A stretch of DNA of 48,215 nucleotides, from contig CAJXRP010000026.1 in assembly GCA_913060495.1 (NCBI GenBank), positions 1 to 48,215 on the forward strand, written 5' to 3'. The stretch comes from an uncultured Gammaproteobacteria bacterium. GTDB lineage: Bacteria; Pseudomonadota; Gammaproteobacteria; Pseudomonadales; Pseudohongiellaceae. Every line of letters begins with the position of its first letter. The stretch's first letter is position 1. The notes under the pieces are model-generated. The model ran no database searches. It was not told the DNA's origin and saw only the letters and a program-made list of their open reading frames with translations. Shown in pieces: positions 9,000-18,552 of the stretch. The position numbers and the translations under genes are program-made.

Positions 9000-9773
9000 C
9001 TAGGCGAGATATCTGCCGCCATCAACTCGGACAGTTTGTCCGGTCACATAACAAGCATCATTCGCTAGAAAGAAAACTGCGTCCGCAATATTTTGCGGCT
9101 CACCTAAAGTGCGTAGAGGGATACTTTCCAACATTTTCTGTCGTGCTTCCAAGACTGCAGGATTAGATTCGTCTTCCAACGAGGGAGGCCATAGTATGGC
9201 TCCGGGTGAGACCCCATTAACCCTCACGCTAGGCGCAAGTTCTTTGGCTAATGACTTCGTCATTGCCTTTACTCCCGCTTTCGCCATGCTGTAGATGGGA
9301 AAGCCTTTGAGAGGGCTGTCCGCATGTGTGTCTGTCATGTTGATTATGGCGCCGGATCGTTGCTGAAGTTCGGGAGCAAGCTGTTGGGCTAAGAAGAAGC
9401 CTGCCCTTAAATTGCTGTCGAACAACTCGTCCCAAGCTTTGTGATCACACTCGGATAGGGGCGTTGGATAGAACGCGGAGGCATTGTTTACCAGAACATC
9501 AATGCGTTGATAACAATCTAGCGCGAGTCGTGCAAGGGACTGTACTTGTCTGCGATCGGTAAGATCGGCGTGCAAGCAGGATGCGGAATCTATTCGCAGG
9601 GCATTGAGTTCTGCGACCAGTGCGTCAGCCTCAATTTTGGATTGATTGTAGTGGATGATGACATTGAAACCTTCCGCATGAAATTTTTTCGCGGTACAGG
9701 CTCCCAATCGCTTGCTTGCTCCGGTGAGGAAGCAGACTCGGGTGTCATGGCTTTGATTTGTAGGTGTATTCAT
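9000..9773 (-). CDS. pteridine reductase-like SDR (FolM/PTR1 type)
   Basis: A 257-residue short-chain reductase. The cofactor loop is TGASKRLG, with Arg where most SDRs have Gly; this TGxxxRxG form marks pteridine reductases such as PTR1 and FolM. NNASAFYPTPL, the catalytic YSMAK and the terminal VTGQTVRVDGGRYLA also fit. The likely reaction is NADPH reduction of dihydrobiopterin or dihydrofolate. The nearby folB and folK genes support a pterin role, though they are on the other strand. It begins 18 bases after the cca stop. A general SDR function cannot be ruled out. Confidence 0.85.
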   Translation of the reverse strand: MNTPTNQSHDTRVCFLTGASKRLGACTAKKFHAEGFNVIIHYNQSKIEADALVAELNALRIDSASCLHADLTDRRQVQSLARLALDCYQRIDVLVNNASAFYPTPLSECDHKAWDELFDSNLRAGFFLAQQLAPELQQRSGAIINMTDTHADSPLKGFPIYSMAKAGVKAMTKSLAKELAPSVRVNGVSPGAILWPPSLEDESNPAVLEARQKMLESIPLRTLGEPQNIADAVFFLANDACYVTGQTVRVDGGRYLA

Positions 9774-9791
9774 TGCAATCTACTGCCGGTA

Positions 9792-11039
9792 TTAATTCGT
9801 GGCTTGCGAGGGATTGAGTCGCGCCATGATGTCAGTCAATAAATCGAGTCTGCTGCGATGAACAAACTCATGGGTGTTTTCCGGTTTTTCCTCTTTGATC
9901 AGCGCGCCCAAATCTAACTGTGACAGCTCGTTCAATATCGTTGTTAGATATGCTTTTTGTGGATAGTCGCGGTCTTCGAGCCCTGTTCTGCCTCTGGCAT
10001 CGGCCTCGCAGGCTAGTAAAAATTTCTGTACGCGTTCAGGTCGACGGAAACCATCGAGCGCCTCTATTAGCTTCAGCAGCGTAGCGGGTCGCAACTCCTT
10101 AATGCGGTGCACTTTGGTGTGATGCTCGCAGGCTAGGGAGGCCAGTTTTGAAAATTCATTCGGCACGTGTAGGCGCGTGCTGATATCCGCCAACAGCGGA
10201 AGACCGAGAGTTTCATGGCCATAGTGGCTGGGCCACTTAGTTTTGTCCGTGACACCTTTGCCTACATCGTGCGCGAGAGTTGCGTAGCGAACTACAGGGT
10301 CGCTGCTTAGTTTAACCGCCTGTTGCAAGCTAAGTAGTGTATGCAGACCTGTGTCTATTTCTGGATGATGCTTCTCCGGCTGCGGCACTCCGAAGAGTCT
10401 GTCTACTTCCGGTAGGAGTGACTTCAGTGCACCGCAGTCTCGTAGTACGCGAATGAAAACATCCGGCGCGGGTCCGCCCATGGCCTGTTCAATTTCCTGC
10501 CAGACTCTCTCGCGAACGAGAGCGTCCATTTCGCCGCTTTGAACAATATTGCTCATTAAATTCAGAGTATCCGGCGCGACTGTAAACTCGAGCTTAGCGA
10601 AACGCGCTGCAAATTTTGCAACTCGTAGTACTCGTAGAGGATCTTCGGCGAACGCAGGGGAGACATGGCGCAATACCCTGTCTTGAATGTCTTGACGACC
10701 GTTGTAGGGGTCAATAAGTTGGCCATCGCTTGATTCGGCGATGGCATTAATGGTGAGGTCCCTGCGCAATAGGTCTTGCTCAAGTGTGACGAATTCAGAT
10801 GCATCGAATTCGAATCCTAGATATCCCGCGCCAACCTTCCTTTCCGTTCGAGCGAGAGCGTATTCCTGTTTGGATTGAGGATGTAGAAACACGGGGAAGT
10901 CTTTGCCGACTTGCAAATAACCTTGCTCTTTCATCAGCCTAGCGTTGCTACCGACGACGACCCAGTCCTTGTCCCGTATCGGAAGGTCTAAGAGTCTGTC
11001 GCGAACCGCACCACCGACTAGATATATTTCCATAGCCAT
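9792..11039 (-). CDS. cca: CCA-adding enzyme with HD domain
   Basis: Builds or repairs the 3' CCA of tRNAs without a template. The 415 residues carry the class II nucleotidyltransferase core [12 protein letters not shown] with RDKDWVVVG, the [10 protein letters not shown] and [14 protein letters not shown] motifs, and a C-terminal HD phosphohydrolase domain ([11 protein letters not shown]). This matches the multifunctional E. coli form. Start at the first of two Met (M-A-M); neither has a clear Shine-Dalgarno. It lies about 70 bases after apaH and 18 before the pteridine reductase, same strand. Confidence 0.97.
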   Translation of the reverse strand: MAMEIYLVGGAVRDRLLDLPIRDKDWVVVGSNARLMKEQGYLQVGKDFPVFLHPQSKQEYALARTERKVGAGYLGFEFDASEFVTLEQDLLRRDLTINAIAESSDGQLIDPYNGRQDIQDRVLRHVSPAFAEDPLRVLRVAKFAARFAKLEFTVAPDTLNLMSNIVQSGEMDALVRERVWQEIEQAMGGPAPDVFIRVLRDCGALKSLLPEVDRLFGVPQPEKHHPEIDTGLHTLLSLQQAVKLSSDPVVRYATLAHDVGKGVTDKTKWPSHYGHETLGLPLLADISTRLHVPNEFSKLASLACEHHTKVHRIKELRPATLLKLIEALDGFRRPERVQKFLLACEADARGRTGLEDRDYPQKAYLTTILNELSQLDLGALIKEEKPENTHEFVHRSRLDLLTDIMARLNPSQATN

Positions 11040-11108
11040 ATTGAATTACTGCTTTAGTGTAGAAGTGTCCAAATCTACAATCTACGAAAGATGCTTGCCT
11101 ACATTTGC

Positions 11109-11930
11109 TCAGCTGGATATGGAGTAGAGTTGCTGGTCTTCGAGTCGCATTAAAGTCAATTCGCGACCCCAGACATATCCTGTATCTAGAGCATGAATAT
11201 ACTTCTTCCCAGTATAGCCTTCGAGTGCCGCCCAGTGTCCAAAAAGAATCGTTGTTTCTGGTGTTATCGTCTCGTACTCGAACCAGGGTTTAAACCCCTG
11301 TGGAGCTGAGCTTAAGCCCTCTTTAACCGTGAGCTGCATAGTGCCGATTTCGTCGCAGAAGCGAACTCGGGTAAGGTAGTTAGTGATTACGCGTAGGCGG
11401 TCCAGATCTTCCAATTGATCATGCCAGCGAGTCGGAGTGTTGCCATACATATGCATTAAGAAAGCCTTGTACCCGCTATCTCGAAGTGCGTATTGAACCT
11501 CTGCCGAAAGGTCGAGCGTCTTCTGCAAAGTCCAGTGGGGCGCTACACCGGCATGCACCATCAGAAAGTCTTTAACGCCGGCTTTGGTGTCCACGCTTTC
11601 ATAGTGAGCGAGCGGTTTGGTCCGCAGCCAATCGCAGAGTTGCTTGCAGTCCTTAGATTCTAGCAAATCATCTAGGGTGTCCTTACTGCGGGCAGGCGCA
11701 CAGTCTTCATGTATTGCTATCAGATGCAGATCGTGGTTACCCAATACCAGTTCTATTGAGCCGGCCATATCGTGCAAGAAGCGTAATGTATCAAGGGAGT
11801 CGGGACCGCGGTTTACAAGATCGCCCACGCACCACAGCTTGTCCTTCGATTCCGAGAACTTAACTTTCTTTAGCAGTTTCTTCAGCGGCTTGTAGCAGCC
11901 CTGCAGATCGCCGACCACATAAGTGCTCAT
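11109..11930 (-). CDS. apaH: symmetrical bis(5'-nucleosyl)-tetraphosphatase
   Basis: Hydrolyses Ap4A to two ADP, limiting dinucleotide alarmones and removing Np4 caps from RNA. The 273 residues show the metallophosphatase motifs in order: VGDLQGCY, VGDLVNRGPDS, LGNHDLHL, and the histidines in MVHAGV and FGHWAAL. It is normally co-transcribed with apaG; here a 109-base gap separates them, long enough for a separate promoter, though I could not assign one. Confidence 0.97.
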   Translation of the reverse strand: MSTYVVGDLQGCYKPLKKLLKKVKFSESKDKLWCVGDLVNRGPDSLDTLRFLHDMAGSIELVLGNHDLHLIAIHEDCAPARSKDTLDDLLESKDCKQLCDWLRTKPLAHYESVDTKAGVKDFLMVHAGVAPHWTLQKTLDLSAEVQYALRDSGYKAFLMHMYGNTPTRWHDQLEDLDRLRVITNYLTRVRFCDEIGTMQLTVKEGLSSAPQGFKPWFEYETITPETTILFGHWAALEGYTGKKYIHALDTGYVWGRELTLMRLEDQQLYSISS

Positions 11931-12039
11931 GGGCGCGAAGGAATTAGTGTGAATAATAAATACATGCTTAGGAGTATAACATTACTCTATGACAAGGTGT
12001 TTTAGGGTGTTGTTGCCTGCGTATTTAGTGAGTCGTGAG

Positions 12040-12417
12040 TTAGTGAACGGCGAGTGGGGGAGCTAGTAGGAAAGGGGGTATCTGCGCCGTAAACTTTTCA
12101 CCGCTGGCGCTTTGCATTTCATAATCCCCTTGCATGCTACCGAACTGAGTTTCGATCACGGCGCCGCTTGTATAGTGAAATGATTGGCCAGGTAAGATTT
12201 CTGGTTGCTGGCCAATGACGCCGGCTCCGCGGACTTCTTCAACCTTCTCGTTGTCGTCTGTAATGTGCCAGTAGCGATTCAATAATTTAACCATCTCGTT
12301 ACTACGATTACAGATTTCCACCGTGTAGGCAAAAGCATAACGGTCTTCATCTGGGTCAGACTGCTCTAGCAAGTAGCGTGTTCTAACTTCGATCTGAATA
12401 TCTGGCTGGCTGTTCAT
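12040..12417 (-). CDS. apaG: ApaG protein
   Basis: A 125-residue single-domain fibronectin-III-like protein of the ApaG family, linked to Co2+/Mg2+ homeostasis in enterics; the molecular role is unclear. The family signature GAGVIGQQPEILPGQSFHY is present, followed by the conserved SG and the FGSMQGDYEM stretch. Its ATG overlaps the rsmA stop by four bases, so the two are translationally coupled. Confidence 0.96.
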   Translation of the reverse strand: MNSQPDIQIEVRTRYLLEQSDPDEDRYAFAYTVEICNRSNEMVKLLNRYWHITDDNEKVEEVRGAGVIGQQPEILPGQSFHYTSGAVIETQFGSMQGDYEMQSASGEKFTAQIPPFLLAPPLAVH

Positions 12418-13235
12418 TTTGACTCACTTATGGCATCGCTAATCTTAACGTAGTCAGTAAGACTTAAGTTTTCCGGCCTCAGCTTCATGTCTATTTCCAG
12501 GTCGCCAAGCTCACTGGCGGATATTAGCGTCTTTAGACTATTTCTCAAGGTCTTGCGCCGCTGGTTGAACGCGGTGCGCACGACCACTTTAAGGCAGTCG
12601 GTATCTTTTGCGGTAACAGGCAGTTCCTTGTGGGGCGTTAGCCGCACTATCGCCGAATTTACTTTCGGTTGAGGAGTGAAAGCCTGGGGAGGTACGTTGA
12701 ATAACTTCTCCGCCTGACAAAAATACTGCAGCATTATGCTGAGTCGGCCGTAATTCTTATCACCCACCTGGGCAGACATGCGGTCAACTACCTCTAATTG
12801 CAGCATGAAGCTCATGTCTTCAATTTTTTCATAGTACTTCAACAGGTGGAAAAGAACCGGTGTCGAAATATTGTAGGGAAGATTGCCGATGATCCGAATG
12901 CGTCTGTCGCCGAGATCGAGATCGTTCAAGTCGAACTTGAGGATGTCGTGTTGATGGATGTGCACATTATCAAATTCACGGTACTGATGTTTAAGGTGCT
13001 CGGCGAGGTCGCGATCCAATTCTACACAGTCCAATCTTGCGCCGGACGCAGCTAGCTGCTTGGTGAGCGCCCCTTGTCCGGGGCCGATCTCTAGAAGATG
13101 GTCTTCGCTTGAGGGCGAAATCTGCTTGATTATGCGGTCGATCACTTGCTGGTCGTGAAGGAAGTTCTGACCGAAGCGCTTGCGTGCTTGGTGGGCTGTG
13201 CCGGTGCTCAGGGTTACGCCTCTAGATTGTGCCAC
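12414..13235 (-). CDS. rsmA: 16S rRNA (A1518/A1519) dimethyltransferase
   Basis: Adds two methyls to each of two adjacent adenines in the 16S 3' hairpin, a late step in 30S maturation. The 273 residues have RKRFGQNFLHD, the SAM-binding LEIGPGQGALT, and the catalytic NLPYNIS. The C-terminal helical domain carries FNQRRKTLRNSLK. It is packed between pdxA (start overlaps the pdxA stop) and apaG (overlap of four bases), as in many gammaproteobacteria. Confidence 0.98.
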   Translation of the reverse strand: MAQSRGVTLSTGTAHQARKRFGQNFLHDQQVIDRIIKQISPSSEDHLLEIGPGQGALTKQLAASGARLDCVELDRDLAEHLKHQYREFDNVHIHQHDILKFDLNDLDLGDRRIRIIGNLPYNISTPVLFHLLKYYEKIEDMSFMLQLEVVDRMSAQVGDKNYGRLSIMLQYFCQAEKLFNVPPQAFTPQPKVNSAIVRLTPHKELPVTAKDTDCLKVVVRTAFNQRRKTLRNSLKTLISASELGDLEIDMKLRPENLSLTDYVKISDAISESK

Positions 13236-14227
13236 TAGGATTGTCTCCAGTGTTTGCTCATTTCCAGCGCTGTAGTGATTGCATTGTAGAGGCTTCCTGT
13301 TTCAGCCTTGCCAGTCGCAGCTAGATCTAATGCGGTTCCATGATCGACGGATGTTCTGATGATAGGCAGCCCTAGGGTAATGTTGCTGGCAGCTCCAAAG
13401 CCCTTGAATTTCAGTACGGGCAGTCCTTGGTCATGGTACATGGCAAGAACGGCATCGGCATCAGCAAGGTATTTGGTGGTAAAAAGTGTGTCGGCGGGTA
13501 GCGGACCAATAAGGTTCATGCCCTGACTTCGCATTTCGTCCAAGACAGGCTCGATAGTCTCGATTTCCTCCCTGCCTAGGTGTCCACCTTCGCCTGCGTG
13601 GGGATTGAGTCCGCACACCAGAATCTTAGGGGTAACAATTCCAAATTTTGACTGTAGGTCGGTGTTCAAAATTTCGATGATAGCGCGCAGTAAGTCCTTG
13701 GTGATTGCGGCTGGCACCGCACTCAATGGCAGATGCGTCGTCGCTAAGGCGACGCGTAGGCCTTTGGTTGCAAGCATCATCACGGTCAGTTCTTGTTGGC
13801 AAAAATCGGCGAGGTATTCGGTGTGTCCTGAGAAGGGTATTCCTGCCTCATTGATAATGCCCTTATGAACCGGGCCGGTGACCATTGCGTCGCAATAGCC
13901 ATCGCTGACAGTCTTCGCAGCTACCCGCAGTGTTTCCAATACGTAATCTGCATTGGCTGTATCTAACACTCCTGGTGTCGTCTGCGAGCGCAATTGAACC
14001 GGGAGCACCGTTAGTTCTCCCGCTTGTGTTTCCAGTGCTTCGCTCGTTGTCTCGAAGGTTTTGAGTTTGAGTGGATGTCCTAGCTGCACAGCTCGCTGCG
14101 CTAGGAGTTCGGGGTCGGCGACGATGACTAATTCGATGCCTGTAGGAGGGTTCTGCGCTATGGCTATGCACAGGTCAGGTCCTATGCCTGCTGGCTCTCC
14201 TGGTGTGATAGCTATTCGGTGTGTCAC
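13235..14227 (-). CDS. pdxA: 4-hydroxythreonine-4-phosphate dehydrogenase
   Basis: Oxidises 4-phosphohydroxy-threonine in de novo pyridoxal phosphate synthesis, using NAD and a divalent metal. The 330 residues have [13 protein letters not shown] at the N-terminus, [13 protein letters not shown] and SGHTEYLA for substrate, and the metal-binding histidines in NPHAGEGG and [20 protein letters not shown] near the end is also typical. It lies about 70 bases after surA and shares a base with the rsmA start. Confidence 0.98.
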   Translation of the reverse strand: MTHRIAITPGEPAGIGPDLCIAIAQNPPTGIELVIVADPELLAQRAVQLGHPLKLKTFETTSEALETQAGELTVLPVQLRSQTTPGVLDTANADYVLETLRVAAKTVSDGYCDAMVTGPVHKGIINEAGIPFSGHTEYLADFCQQELTVMMLATKGLRVALATTHLPLSAVPAAITKDLLRAIIEILNTDLQSKFGIVTPKILVCGLNPHAGEGGHLGREEIETIEPVLDEMRSQGMNLIGPLPADTLFTTKYLADADAVLAMYHDQGLPVLKFKGFGAASNITLGLPIIRTSVDHGTALDLAATGKAETGSLYNAITTALEMSKHWRQS

Positions 14228-14295
14228 AACTGTCTTCCTGCGAAGCTATCGGGAGGCTGGATGGTGAAGTCTTCTAACTGAAATTGTCTTGAAAT

Positions 14296-15603
14296 CTAGT
14301 CGATCAGTTCCACGAAGGCTTCTTCGCGAATTTCTATCAGCCAATTCTGTAATTCTAAATCATACTTGCGATTGCGCAGAGCACCTGCCGCCTGATTTCG
14401 GCTATATATCCTACTGAGGTCGGATACGCGTCGTTCAATGACCTCAAGGATATGCCAGCCGCTAGTGGTGCGGAAGGGTTCGCTTAGAACGCCGATCTCG
14501 AGCGCGTCCACTGCGGTTTCCAAGTCCAGCGGCAGTTGCCCTTCGTTGACCCAATCAACATCGCCGCCTGCAACCACAGAAGAATCGTCGTCTGAATTTT
14601 GTCGAGCCAGTGTCGCAAACTCTTCACCGTCTACAATTTTCTGCCGTAACTCGCGAATAGCATCTTCTGTCTGTTGCTCGTCTCGAATTTCGTTGGGGCT
14701 CAACATGATGTGGCGAAAATGTGTCTGCTTTACCATCTGTTCGGTTCCGCCAGCCTTATTCGCTAATTGAATTAGATGAAAGCCGTTTCCTGCTTCTATA
14801 GGTCCTTCTACGTCGCCGACACTCATGCCCTCAACGATCTCTCTAAATAGCGTGGGGAGTTGTTCTGCTTTGCGCCAACCGAACTCTGTTCCACTAACCT
14901 CAAAAACTTGGGCCTGACGGGCGGCCGCTCTAACTTGTGTGAAATTCTCGCCTTCTTTGATGCGTGCGCTTAAGTCGGCGGCATAGCGTAATTTGCTTTG
15001 CTTGGATTCGGGGGGCTCTTCGCTGCCAGTGGGAATAAGAATGTGTTCCACTAGAAAATCAGGGGCCATTATCTCGCGGCCCATCTCCGAATTTAGAAAA
15101 TTATCAATTTCTTGTTCAGTGATTTGAATTCGGCGATTCACCATACCGCGCTGCAGTTCTTGTAGGGTCATCTGTTTGCGAACCTGTTCGCGAGTTTGCA
15201 GGTAGACGCCAGCTTCGTTCAATACGTTCAGGTACTCATCGAAACTCAGATTGTTGTTGTCGGCCATAGTGCCTAGAATTCGATTGATCTCATCATCGTT
15301 AAAACGGATGCTGACTCTTTCTGCCAACTGCATCTGTAAATTTTCAATGATCAGAGAATCCAGTACTTCAGTCAGAAATTGTTCGTCTGGCGGGAGAGTG
15401 CGTTCGGCGCGGGCCGCATTCTCTCGAATTTCAGCAACACGTATTTCAAGCTCGCTCTGCAGGACCACACCTTCATCGACTAGTGCGATGATTCTGTCTA
15501 GTAAGACCCGTTGTGCGGTGGCAGATCCTGTAGCCACTGCCAAGATCAGTCCCAAACTCATTGCCGAGAAAAAGCCTACAAACCTAAGAGCGCTTAGTCC
15601 CAT
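14296..15603 (-). CDS. surA: periplasmic chaperone/peptidyl-prolyl isomerase SurA
   Basis: Escorts unfolded outer-membrane proteins, LptD among them, across the periplasm. The chosen ATG at 15603 follows AAGGA and AGGA and gives a clean signal peptide (hydrophobic core SAMSLGLILAVATG, cleavage after SATA) and 435 residues, close to E. coli's 428. Starts further up at 15639 or 15669 overlap the end of lptD. Domains: N-terminal chaperone region, first parvulin domain (from about DFLVEHILIP), second parvulin domain (HFRHIMLSP ... TTSGWHILEV), C-terminal helix. Co-directional with lptD, its main client. Confidence 0.95.
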   Translation of the reverse strand: MGLSALRFVGFFSAMSLGLILAVATGSATAQRVLLDRIIALVDEGVVLQSELEIRVAEIRENAARAERTLPPDEQFLTEVLDSLIIENLQMQLAERVSIRFNDDEINRILGTMADNNNLSFDEYLNVLNEAGVYLQTREQVRKQMTLQELQRGMVNRRIQITEQEIDNFLNSEMGREIMAPDFLVEHILIPTGSEEPPESKQSKLRYAADLSARIKEGENFTQVRAAARQAQVFEVSGTEFGWRKAEQLPTLFREIVEGMSVGDVEGPIEAGNGFHLIQLANKAGGTEQMVKQTHFRHIMLSPNEIRDEQQTEDAIRELRQKIVDGEEFATLARQNSDDDSSVVAGGDVDWVNEGQLPLDLETAVDALEIGVLSEPFRTTSGWHILEVIERRVSDLSRIYSRNQAAGALRNRKYDLELQNWLIEIREEAFVELID

Positions 15604-15628
15604 TGGTCCTGTTTCCTTAGTGCTGCAT

Positions 15629-18319
15629 TTACTCATCATCAGTCTCTCTAAACCCACGTATACCGTCACTTAATAGGCTGTTAATGCCACCGCCGGTAAT
15701 GTTTCCTAGCCCATTCAGAGTGAATTGGACAAAAATTCCTTGATTCGGTTCGATATTAGGGACAAACAATTCGTCTTCGTCAACCCATTCCCGAGCAATA
15801 ACCCGTATTGTCGCACAACAATTACTGTATTCGACTCCGGCAAAGGTCTCTAAGTTCCGCGAATTGCTATGGTCATAGTTCCATCGAGCCAGTAGCTTCC
15901 AAGCCTTATTGATAGGCCAAGCAGCCGAAAGGTCGGTCTGCTTGATGCGTGGATCGATTTGCGACGGCAATATAAAGTTAGGCGAATTTACCAAGTTTCG
16001 GTAGCGATAGGCGACGTTGAATAGATGGTCGTTGTCGCGGTGGTAACGAAGCTGAAAGCTGCCTTCGTCGAGTTCTTGGGTCTCTTCGTTCCATTGTACG
16101 TCACTATTTAGGCGCCAGCTCTCTCCGAAAGACAGTGCTAATTCACCTGCCAATGCAGATTCTTGATTCAGCGGAGAATAACGCGGTATTCGAGATTGTA
16201 CTGGGGTGCTCATATTCACCAGCCTGTCATCGAAGTAGCGAATCTGACCGAGACTCATGCGGGCGCGTTCTTTTCCTTTTGGGTCGAGTATGCGACTGGT
16301 GATGGCAATACTCGCCTGATCGGCATCGCCGATGCGATCACCGCCGCTAAATCGGTCTTCGCGAAACAGTTGACTGAAGCTGAAGTTGAGTTCCGAGGTA
16401 TCGAACAGTGGGAGCATGCTTTGGTCTTCAAATTCGCTAAATAAGTAGTATGCGCGAGGTTCTAGTGTCTGAGTGAAGCCGCCAGACATGGCGCGTTCGA
16501 AGATAAGCCCACCATCGAAATTGTAGACGCTGATGCCAATGTCAGGATCATCCATCGATGCGGTTGCCTGATTCTGTAGCTTGTAAGAGGCATGCTTGTA
16601 CTTTGCGTTGGCGCGCAGGAACCAACCGGGTTGCTCGATAGACCAACTGATTGCAGGTTCCAGATTGAGACGCTCGCCATTTACTAAGGCGCCATTGTCG
16701 AGCTGAGTCTGTGACAAGAGTGACTCGTCCAAGGTTCGATCGAAGGAGGTGATCTGGCCGCCTAGTTCTACTCGAAAGCCTGCGCCTAAATAGGCGTCAG
16801 TATTAAAATAAAATTGTGGAAGTCGGTCATAGGGCCGATTTAGGTTTGCCGCAGAAATAAGCGGATCGATGATCTGAACGCGTTGTACATTAAGGCCGGC
16901 GCGTAGGTATTTAGCATTGAAATTTAGTCGAGCTTGTCTATTCAGATGAGTGCGACTGATTGTATTCAGGCCGTTGCTGCCTAGGTCGTAGAAATAGTCT
17001 TCATCGCTAACGGCATTGTAATCAACAAAGCTGGACCAGTTGGGACCATAGGTGCCGTAATGTTCGTAGCCGATAAACCAGCGATTGTCAGTTGGCGGCG
17101 AATCAGAGCCGAGCATATTCGCGGTTGTTGCATCGAACAGTTTGTCATTACCTAGGTAAGACATGTTCAGAGTATTCATTGAGGTTTCGCCAAGATAGCG
17201 AAGTTCTAGTCCTGTCAGTACGCCACGATCTGAAATGAGTCTGGGTGAGAGGGTAGCGTCATATTGTGGCGCAAGATTGAAGTAGTAGGGCAGCTCGAAG
17301 TCGAAGCCGCCGTTGCGTGTCGATCCGGTGCTGGGTGCCAAGAAACCAGACATGCGTTCGTCGCCGAGTGGGAAAGGCAGCGTACCGGGATAGTAAAAAA
17401 TAGGTACATCTTTTATGCGCAGACTTGCCTTGCTTGCATAGCCGCGTCCTTCTTCTTGATTGAGCACGATGCTCTCGGCGCGGAAGAACCAGAAGTTCGA
17501 TTCCGGTTCGCAGCGGCTGAATTCCCCGTTCTCGATGATTACGCTGCCTGTATCACTGCTGTAGGTGATGCTCTCGGCGCTGCCATGGGCGCCTATTTCA
17601 TGTAGCACATATTGGGCATCTTCCACTCGGTTGCCACCCGCAGCATTATCAATAAAGGCTGAACTGCCTTGTAGCATGACGCCAGGTTCACGAAAAACAA
17701 CATCGCCCTGCAGCAGCACCGTGTTCTCTGCGCGATCGATGGTAGTGGATTCGTCGTTCTCGATAGTGCGATAGCCCTGCCGCACGATGATATCGCCGTC
17801 GATATTGACAAGGTTCTGCGAAATGCTGTTTATGCCCTGTTCGGCATCAAAACGGGTTTCAGCATCGGCTGGTCGGGTCTCGTTAGTCTTCTCGCGCCCG
17901 GTGGGGTCTATGAATGTGCCACAGCAATTTCCGTCCAGCAGGGCGAGTTGCTCTGGGGTTAGTGATTCAAGTGGAACCCAGTCTAGCTCATAGCGTTGGC
18001 TGCTGCCGGCGGCATCGATAGTAGCCGGTACGCTATCGTCTGATGACTCCGCATCCTCTGCAGCCCCGGCTTGAGCAGCAGGAGTGTTCCTGCTGGCACT
18101 GTTTCCAGTGTTGTTCAGGGGGCGGGTTGTCGTGCGTATCGCGTTGTTGCTGCTGGGCGTTGAGCCCCCATCACAGATCCAGCCATCGCCGGCAGCGTTT
18201 GCGCGGCAGCTAAATTGGGGGAGCTGTGCCTGTGCCGTGCTGGTTATTGCAGTGAGTAGTAATCCGGAAGAGAGGATTAGGGCTATTTCAGCACAGAGGT
18301 GGCGTTTTTTGAACGGCAT
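15629..18319 (-). CDS. lptD: LPS-assembly outer membrane protein LptD
   Basis: With LptE, places LPS in the outer leaflet of the outer membrane. The 896 residues begin with a signal peptide ending TSTAQA. A periplasmic OstA/LptA-like domain follows (from about 155, with the DGDIIVRQGYRTI and EDAQYVLHEIGAHGSAESI repeats). The rest is a large beta-barrel of alternating polar and aromatic strands. Cysteines at both ends (FSCRAN, GWICDGG, and the CC pair in YSNCCATIRV) are where LptD makes its disulfides. The N-terminal Ser/Asn-rich linker (about 50-95) is low complexity. Divergent from amgK; surA follows by 25 bases. Confidence 0.97.
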   Translation of the reverse strand: MPFKKRHLCAEIALILSSGLLLTAITSTAQAQLPQFSCRANAAGDGWICDGGSTPSSNNAIRTTTRPLNNTGNSASRNTPAAQAGAAEDAESSDDSVPATIDAAGSSQRYELDWVPLESLTPEQLALLDGNCCGTFIDPTGREKTNETRPADAETRFDAEQGINSISQNLVNIDGDIIVRQGYRTIENDESTTIDRAENTVLLQGDVVFREPGVMLQGSSAFIDNAAGGNRVEDAQYVLHEIGAHGSAESITYSSDTGSVIIENGEFSRCEPESNFWFFRAESIVLNQEEGRGYASKASLRIKDVPIFYYPGTLPFPLGDERMSGFLAPSTGSTRNGGFDFELPYYFNLAPQYDATLSPRLISDRGVLTGLELRYLGETSMNTLNMSYLGNDKLFDATTANMLGSDSPPTDNRWFIGYEHYGTYGPNWSSFVDYNAVSDEDYFYDLGSNGLNTISRTHLNRQARLNFNAKYLRAGLNVQRVQIIDPLISAANLNRPYDRLPQFYFNTDAYLGAGFRVELGGQITSFDRTLDESLLSQTQLDNGALVNGERLNLEPAISWSIEQPGWFLRANAKYKHASYKLQNQATASMDDPDIGISVYNFDGGLIFERAMSGGFTQTLEPRAYYLFSEFEDQSMLPLFDTSELNFSFSQLFREDRFSGGDRIGDADQASIAITSRILDPKGKERARMSLGQIRYFDDRLVNMSTPVQSRIPRYSPLNQESALAGELALSFGESWRLNSDVQWNEETQELDEGSFQLRYHRDNDHLFNVAYRYRNLVNSPNFILPSQIDPRIKQTDLSAAWPINKAWKLLARWNYDHSNSRNLETFAGVEYSNCCATIRVIAREWVDEDELFVPNIEPNQGIFVQFTLNGLGNITGGGINSLLSDGIRGFRETDDE

Positions 18320-18552
18320 ACTTGATTCGAGGGTTCCTGATTCTATTCAGTAAATCACTCTGCTAGGCGGCTGCCCTTAAACAAATTTGGATTGAAACCG
18401 ACTAACTAGGTGATAAGCGATGCTGTGACCAAGCATTAAGCAGGGCATAATAATTCATCGCGGATTGAATGCAAAGCGGGGCCTTCTATTTCCAGCCTCT
18501 GAGCCAGCGCAGAGCGCCAGAAAACAATAGCAATAAGAGAAAACGAGTCAGA
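18320..18552. promoter_or_regulatory. divergent lptD/amgK intergenic region
   Basis: About 230 bases between divergent genes; both transcripts should start here. CATAAT (18447-18452, plus) is a five-of-six -10 match about 100 bases before amgK, but without a good -35. I found no clear pair for lptD and no strong Shine-Dalgarno in front of its ATG. An in-frame ATG at 18469 would extend amgK by 28 basic residues; the ATG at 18553 fits the family better. Confidence 0.35.
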
